Below, piece by piece: positions 58,591 to 64,000 of a stretch of 64,000 nucleotides of DNA. How positions within the stretch are numbered: the first letter of the stretch is position 1; the number at the start of each line of letters is the position of its first letter. The stretch covers positions 310,001 through 374,000 of the forward strand of contig JASBNA010000002.1 of NCBI GenBank assembly GCA_038087015.1, in the 5' to 3' direction. Position numbers and translations under genes: made by a program. Source of the stretch: Cerrena zonata. Lineage: Eukaryota; Basidiomycota; Agaricomycetes; Polyporales; Cerrenaceae. The notes beneath the pieces were generated by a model, which was given only the letters and a program-made list of their open reading frames with translations, ran no database searches and was not told where the DNA came from.

Positions 58591-60198
58591 TCATAGTTCC
58601 GCCCAACCGGAATCAGCATCGTCTCCTCCATTCAACAGGGTGAGTACGAAAACAATAACACTAGCACCAACACGCATGCCCAAGCCCCTATATAACTGAC
58701 CAATACCAGTGTTTCTTAGCCAGCTCTCATCCTCATCACTTTCTACGCTCGGCTCGACCTTCCCTTCTGGCACCTTGCCCCTCGCGTTGAGACTCTTGCG
58801 TCTCCGCCTCTTAGGTTGAATGGGCAAGTCCGACCGTTCCTCTGTCAAAATATGCCAGAAGGCATCGACGATTCCATTGTACGGAGCCGGTCGCAACTCG
58901 ACACAGGCCTTGATACGTTCTGCGGTCCCGCGAACTTGGACTTGCAGCCTCCGTCGTACAGTCTCGAATGGAAGGGTGACGAGAAGTCCGGCACAGCTAC
59001 CGAGGAACTCTGACATCGCCCATAAGAATGGCGATGATTCCGGTGTTGGCGCCGCACCTCCGAAGGAGAGATACGATGCCACTATTCCTGGAAGGATGAA
59101 TGGCACGAGAGAGCGGAGAGTGCAATCCAAGAGGGTTGGGATAAGTATATGAGGGTGAAGATATACGCCTTTGAGACCACCCTCTTCGGCAAAGATTTTC
59201 TGGAGTGCGTCAAGAGGGCCGCTATAGGTCTTGTATCGGGGATGTGATGATTGGACAATGAGACGTGTGCGGACCAAATCAAGCGGGGAAAGGATGAATC
59301 CTGTGAGGACTTGTGAGACGACAGGGAATAGGAGTGGTGGTGGTCCGAATGAGGAGGATGAGGGTATTGGGATAAATGATTCAAGAACGGATTGGACTAC
59401 AGGTTGTAGCCCAAGGTATAGCGATTCAGTAACAGCAGTGGTCAATAGACCTTCAGAAAAATAATTAGTTCGACGTCATTTATCATATTTCTAGAATTTG
59501 ACATACCTTTCCATAAGGATAACCACCCTTCAGGTTTAAAACGTCCCAGACGTTTCATCATACCCCATGTACCATCCGCACTCCCCAGAGGGATAACATA
59601 TTCAGGAATTGTACCCTCCTCAAGCACCGACTGTCTAACAATGTATCCTTTATCGTCGGACAGCCTACGAGGTGCCGGTGAAGAATCAGGATCCGACGGG
59701 TCTGCAAAGTATGAATCATTCTCAGCGGACGATTCACCACTTTCCTAAAACAAATTGTGACATCTCAAGTGAGTAAGCTGCACGCAAAATGACGCTTGAT
59801 GAATGGTACGATACCTCTTCTTCATCCTCTTCGTCTGTTATGAGCACAGCCCCTGGTGGAAGTTCTCCAGCGTCCCTAGGAACCCACTGCACTTGCAAAA
59901 GAGTCTTTCCGACATCCCAAGGAATTGACAATGCCGTCGTAGCATATTGCAATAATGCCGACGCGAAGAGACTTTGAAGCACAACTTTCACGTCAACTCC
60001 CGAGCCGTCATCGGTCAAGGACGCAGAAAGGTCTAGCAAGGGATTCGGAGCCGGTCTAGTAGACCATTGGTGTGAAGAAGCCACGGTAGAAGGACCAGGA
60101 GCAGAAGGTGTTGTTGAATTGTTCGGAGTGGTGGCTGCAAATGTCCAAGCGTTAGCCGGAGTTGCGTATAAATCTCGGAGTGACGGTGGTGGATTCAT
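58591..60198 (-). CDS. UGO1: UGO1-like mitochondrial fusion protein (carrier family)
   Basis: UGO1 is an outer-membrane protein with a degenerate mitochondrial-carrier fold that links Fzo1 and Mgm1 in mitochondrial fusion. Three exons (59815..60198, 59507..59744, 58591..59450) give 493 aa. The start MNPPPSLRDLYATPANAW matches the characteristic PLRDLY-type opening of fungal UGO1. Carrier-like repeats are seen as IPWDVGKTLLQVQWVPRD, LSPLDLVRTRLIVQSSHPRY and LPFETVRRRLQVQVRG, each a version of PxD/ExxRxRxQ. An acidic insert (EEDEEE and a Ser/Asp-rich region) separates the first two. The penultimate part (RNTGIGQLYRGLGMRVGASV) is the third-repeat loop. A generic carrier protein is the alternative; the N-terminus makes UGO1 more likely. 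Confidence 0.87.
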
Positions 60199-60553
60199 GA
60201 ACGGCGCATTGGATGATTAATATGTTTGTACAGTTTGTGCTTATCGAAGGTAAGGATAGGTATTTCTTCACGTCCGGAGATGTTGAGACGAGGTGTGTTA
60301 CCGCTTGTTCATAGAGACAGTGAAGGCTCGATCGAACGCGTTACAGCCGGGGCATGTCGGCTCATGTCATTGGGCGCTTCATAGTCAGCATGCAGGTTGT
60401 AGACAAGTATCGACGCATCGTACAGTCGAATTGAGATGTGAGATCGCATTAAAATACGTGAAATACAATGAGATATATAGAATATAGATTACTAAGATAG
60501 ACAGCACTGTATGATATAAATAAAGCCCTCGAGTCCTTCAGCAAGCAGGCGCA
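60199..60553. other. Intergenic, UGO1 promoter side
   Basis: About 355 bp between the UGO1 start and the stop of the Myb/zinc-finger gene, both minus strand. No gene or repeat seen. Confidence 0.5.
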
Positions 60554-62854
60554 TTAAGTATCTTCTGCGGCCGCATTCTGACCAGCCTGGGCAATCTTCC
60601 GAGCCAGCGTCGGGGGAACTACATCCAGCTGAGCCGGCACAGTATCGCTATGGTCCAGATGCCCCTAAAAATAAGAAAGAGAAGTTCAGAACCTTGCAAT
60701 GAAAGCTGTCAACCAAAGAATGGTCGGCAGTCAGACGAACATACATGAGTAAGATGATAACGCAGGCCACTCTTCTGCCGATACTGATGCATACAATTCG
60801 GGCGATCACATTTAAATAGCTTGACCTTTTTGTGCTTGTTGGGTGACGGGCCATCCTCGGCATGCGTGGAGGTATCGTTCTGGGCAGAAGCGGCCGCTGT
60901 TGCAGAAAGAGCTTGTTGGAAGTGGACCTTCGAGCTGAATACAAGGGATCAGACAACGCTAGCTGTTGAACCAAGTTCAGGGACTTACACTTGAAGATGG
61001 TACTGAAGCCCATTTAGGCTCTACGTAAGAGTCTAGATGTCAGAGTACATCGACGCAAGGGGTAATCTCCTGACTCACCTTCCATCCCCTGCCGCACCCG
61101 GTCAACGCACATCTAAACGGCTGGGCATTGACTATCGCACTGGCATGCTCCACTTTCCAATGATCAGAAAGTTCTCGAGAGGTCGCAAAGCAATTTGAAC
61201 CCTTGGCTGCACTACTCGGCCAACAATCCTCATGGCCACACGCATATGCTAGAAGACTTTTGCAAATACGCAAACTTTAACCTAACTCACACGAATTTGC
61301 GAAATTGCAAAAAGCTTACTCTGGGTTCACAGACAACGTAGAAGACAACCGTGGAGGTGGTCCACTCTGTTCTTTCGGCTTGCGTTGTTGTATTCCCGTT
61401 CGTGTCTTGTCTGCTTCTGAGCGGTAATGGCGCGACGAGCTTGATTGAGTATCTTGAGGCCGATCGGTTTCAACGGACGTAGAAGAGGAAACCAGGCTTG
61501 GCTGTTGCTGGGCAAATGTCGAGCTCGATGTGGAATAGAAACCGGGCCTTGTTCCTGGCCCTGCAAGGCAAGCGAATCGACGTTCTGTGGCGGCGGCTCA
61601 CTCTCATGGTCTTCTTCCACCCGAGGTCCACTCGGACGAGATTCTGGAGGAGTTGGTGGCTCAGGGCATGTCGGCTCCATATCGTGTGGTTGTTGTTCGA
61701 AATCATCAAAAATTGGCATATCGTTATCTCATAATGGTCATTATCCCCGCCCCCCGGTGGATGTGCCTCAAATTCCAGGTCATGCTGTTGAGGTTCCGGA
61801 CTATATGAAGGGGTCGGTTGTATTGGTTCGCCATCAATGGACGAGGGACGATGTGAGCCCGGTGACGTTGATGGGTTCTGAGGTTCGGAAGTGTGATGAC
61901 TCGAGCTAGGAACGTTGTTAGTGGGGCGCGAGATGGAAAGAGCAGCACTAAGTGAAGACGAGGAGAACTGGAACGGCGGGGGACTCGAGGAGCCTGAATG
62001 CATTCCATTGGGGATACTGACTGGGCCCAGAGACGGTCCAAAACTTGTCGAAGCATAGTTGTGCTCTTGCGTATGGTAATCTAGAGGTTCATAATATCCA
62101 GCTGACCGACCACCACTCCATAATTGAGACGGATCAATCCCAGGCAACGAAGGTATCCAAGCCGAAGGATTAACATGGTCCAGAGGTGCAGGGTGTTGGG
62201 TACTAGGCCCCACAGTAGAGTTTAATGTCTGTTGACCGCTTTGCGAATTATTCGCAGCTTTCCTCCGTTGTAGCAGCCTCCACCTAAACACAACACCGTT
62301 CAGAAATTGCAAAAAAAAAAAGACGGGGGAAGCTCTAAATGAATACCTATTGCGGCAAGCAAGACCACTACGGTTGAGTTCATGACCGACCTGGCCCCAT
62401 TTACCTCCAAGTCTAGCATATACCTGGAGCAGCCGATCGTCTTCTTCTGAAGTCCATTCGTCCTTCTTGAGTGTGGGGTCCAAAGCTTCCCGATATCGCT
62501 TCGAACATGCATCATCCGTGCGCCCAGAGATTCCGCGAGCAATTACAGACCACTTTGTCCCATGCAATGCATAGAGACTCAAGAGTAATTTATCCTCTTC
62601 AGGGGTCCAGGCAGTTTTCTTGACTGAAGGGGATAGCGAATGTAACCACCGCTAGCAATTAGGGGGGTTCAAGCATACCGGTGCGGATGCACTTTGTTTC
62701 AGGAGCCTACCTTTCTACATGCTTTGTTGGTTCTTCCCGAAATAGAGAGTGCAACGGTCTTCCAGTTGTCAACTTCGCCGTGAACGGCAACAGCTTGAAT
62801 TAATAGTTCATCTTCTTCCTTCGTCCATGGTTTGCCAACCCTATCTTGGCTCAT
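60554..62854 (-). CDS. Myb-repeat protein joined to C2H2 zinc fingers, two apparent frame breaks
   Basis: A putative DNA-binding regulator that combines two domain types. Seven exons (62711..62854, 62347..62651, 61320..62283, 61079..61256, 60989..61020, 60745..60934, 60554..60664) give about 641 aa. Three Myb/SANT repeats open the protein (KPWTKEEDELLIQAVAVHGE, TAWTPEEDKLLLSLYALHGT, DEWTSEEDDRLLQVYARLGG). A long Ser/Pro/His-rich linker follows, then fingers of the NGLQYH type seen in Sfp1-like proteins (CALTGCGRGWKSLNGLQYHL; CDRPNCMHQYRQKSGLRYHL). The finger exon has no ATG of its own; the nearest start would be TTG. A GTAAGC...AAAAG intron joins it in phase to the Myb exon once one base is restored at about 61723 and one at about 61409. 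Two separate genes remain possible. Confidence 0.7.
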
Positions 62855-63062
62855 TGGCTGCCTGCTGAGGGGTTACGCCTTCCGTGTATGCTATAGATTA
62901 GCCAGGAATATAGTGTGAATAATAAGAATAAGCAATCATGAGTAGTAGGTGTGTTCGGAAAGCGCAAGAGTGATCGAAACACTGCAGTCAACTGTGGAGA
63001 AACCGACTATTACCGAATTGGTGCTGTTACGTAATGAGTGATCTACTTGTCCGTCTACCACC
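62855..63062. promoter_or_regulatory. Divergent promoter, Myb/ZnF gene and PRP17
   Basis: Only 208 bp separate the two start codons, so both core promoters must fit here. No clear TATA box or known element is visible. Confidence 0.35.
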
Positions 63063-64000
63063 ATGTCTCTCGTAGCAGGCTACTCTTCAGATGAAGACTC
63101 TGGACCTGTAACTATTACCGAGGATGCTTTTGGACTTTCAAATTTGCCTGTGGCGAAAAAGCCACGAACAGACGAGTCTGTGTCGCGAGTGACACTACAG
63201 GCAGCTCCCCATGTGCTTGCCGAAGTGCGTATTCAACTTACAACTTTACAACACAACGTGTTTTTAGATATTAATGGATCGAATGGAAATTGTAGGACCC
63301 TCTACACCAAACGTCATTGGTGACTAGACCAACTGATACACAGATGAATGTGAATATCCCTTATGCCGAGATGACTCTGCCTTTACAAGGCCCAGAGAAT
63401 CCATTTGGCGATCGAGGTCGTTTCCTGAACCAAAACGCGTTGGCTGGACATGTGGAAGAACAAGAGATGACCGAACATGCTTTCAGACAACAACACCTAA
63501 CCCATGCTATCCTAGGCTATTCCGCTAATCCCTCCATCGACTCAAACGCACCTGCTATTCTCGGGTCTCTCGAGAAGGCACAAGCAAACAAGTTTGCGAC
63601 TCTAGATTCTGTGCGAGCACCTAAATCCCAAAAGAAAGATCTCAAGCGGAAACGGAAACCACAAGGAAACCTCGAGATCGTAGACGGAGAAGGAGCGTAT
63701 GAAGGTCCATGGGCGTCATGGAAAGGCGAAGAACCTAAAAATCCCTTCGAAGGGGCGGGAGAAGAGGAAGAGGAAGAGGAGGCGGAAGAGTCTGAGCCTG
63801 AAGAACAAGTCCAGACGAGGAAGGCCAAACCCAAACGAGGTGCACCTGGTCTGGAATCCTCGGTCTTCCATGGCAAGTCTCTGGTGGACTATCAGGGGCG
63901 AACGTACATGTACCCACCGTTCTCGGAGGCACCGCAATTACAGCAAGAGGCTGGGTCACAAGAGTGCTTCATCCCGAAACATTGTATCCATACCTGGACC
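63063..64000 (+). CDS. PRP17: PRP17/CDC40 splicing factor, 5' part (cut by window end)
   Basis: PRP17/CDC40 is a WD40 protein acting in the second step of splicing. Exons 63063..63224 and 63296..64000 (continuing beyond the window) encode the N-terminal about 288 residues. The start MSLVAGYSSDEDSGPV is typical. Recognisable blocks are MTLPLQGPENPFGDRGR and NQNALAGHVEEQEMTEHAF, with SVFHGKSLVDYQGRTYMYPP and CFIPKHCIHTWT at the very end. The WD40 propeller, which comes next in the family, lies outside the window. An acidic stretch (EEEEEEEAEESEPEEQ) precedes the conserved block. The reading is open to the last base. Confidence 0.94.

Noticed and set aside
1..64000. Search for a secondary-metabolite, mating-type or mobile-element system
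   Set aside because: No synthase, terpene cyclase, P450, pheromone precursor, homeodomain, transposase or reverse transcriptase was recognisable; the acyltransferase and dehydrogenase stand among housekeeping genes.

Overview
This is nuclear DNA of a filamentous fungus, almost certainly a basidiomycete (Agaricomycetes-like). Nearly every gene is cut by many 45-70 nt introns with GT-AG ends and CTNAC-like branch sites, intergenic spaces are short, and the gene set is ordinary fungal housekeeping on both strands. I rebuilt exon chains by hand and checked reading phase across every junction. Two tRNA genes with introns (Lys-CTT and Gln-CTG) are present. I see no transposon, CRISPR array or biosynthetic cluster.

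Layout. 0-6 kb: RIP1 (Rieske protein), a glycerophosphodiester phosphodiesterase, COX19 and an EthD-domain protein, all on the minus strand. 6.5-12.3 kb: a short-chain dehydrogenase and NPL4 on plus, then a BAHD-type acyltransferase on minus. 12.3-15.4 kb: a gene-poor stretch with one doubtful small gene. 15.4-19.1 kb: a bZIP factor and a membrane-anchored Nudix hydrolase on plus. 19.5-22.9 kb: a tandem pair of F-box/LRR-like genes on minus. 23-31.8 kb: SGT2 and PRP19 (divergent), an oligopeptide transporter, and a TauD-type dioxygenase. 32-37.6 kb: MTQ2, tRNA-Lys, ALG10, and a 704-aa coiled-coil protein. 38-46 kb: SPC7/KNL1 and a kinesin-6 sharing one promoter. 46-54.6 kb: MRD1 and a tricalbin. 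55-64 kb: tRNA-Gln, a siderophore-iron transporter, UGO1, a gene that appears to join Myb repeats to C2H2 zinc fingers, and the 5' part of PRP17.

Functional themes. RIP1, COX19 and UGO1 are mitochondrial. PRP19, PRP17 and MRD1 act in splicing and ribosome assembly. SPC7 and the kinesin-6 are mitotic, and their shared promoter carries MBF-type ACGCG(T) boxes. The siderophore transporter has a perfect iron-GATA motif (ATCAGATAA) about 200 bp upstream.

Main cautions and curiosities. Fourteen apparent one-base indels break five otherwise well-conserved genes (GDPD, NPL4, kinesin, MRD1, Myb-ZnF). Ten of them fall between 43.6 and 47.9 kb. Adding or removing one base at each restores every downstream splice phase, which points to sequence error rather than gene decay. 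Three introns appear to use GC-AG ends. COX19 and the EthD gene are made of exons so short that an ORF scan would miss them. I found no convincing undescribed system; the Myb-C2H2 architecture is the most unusual object here.
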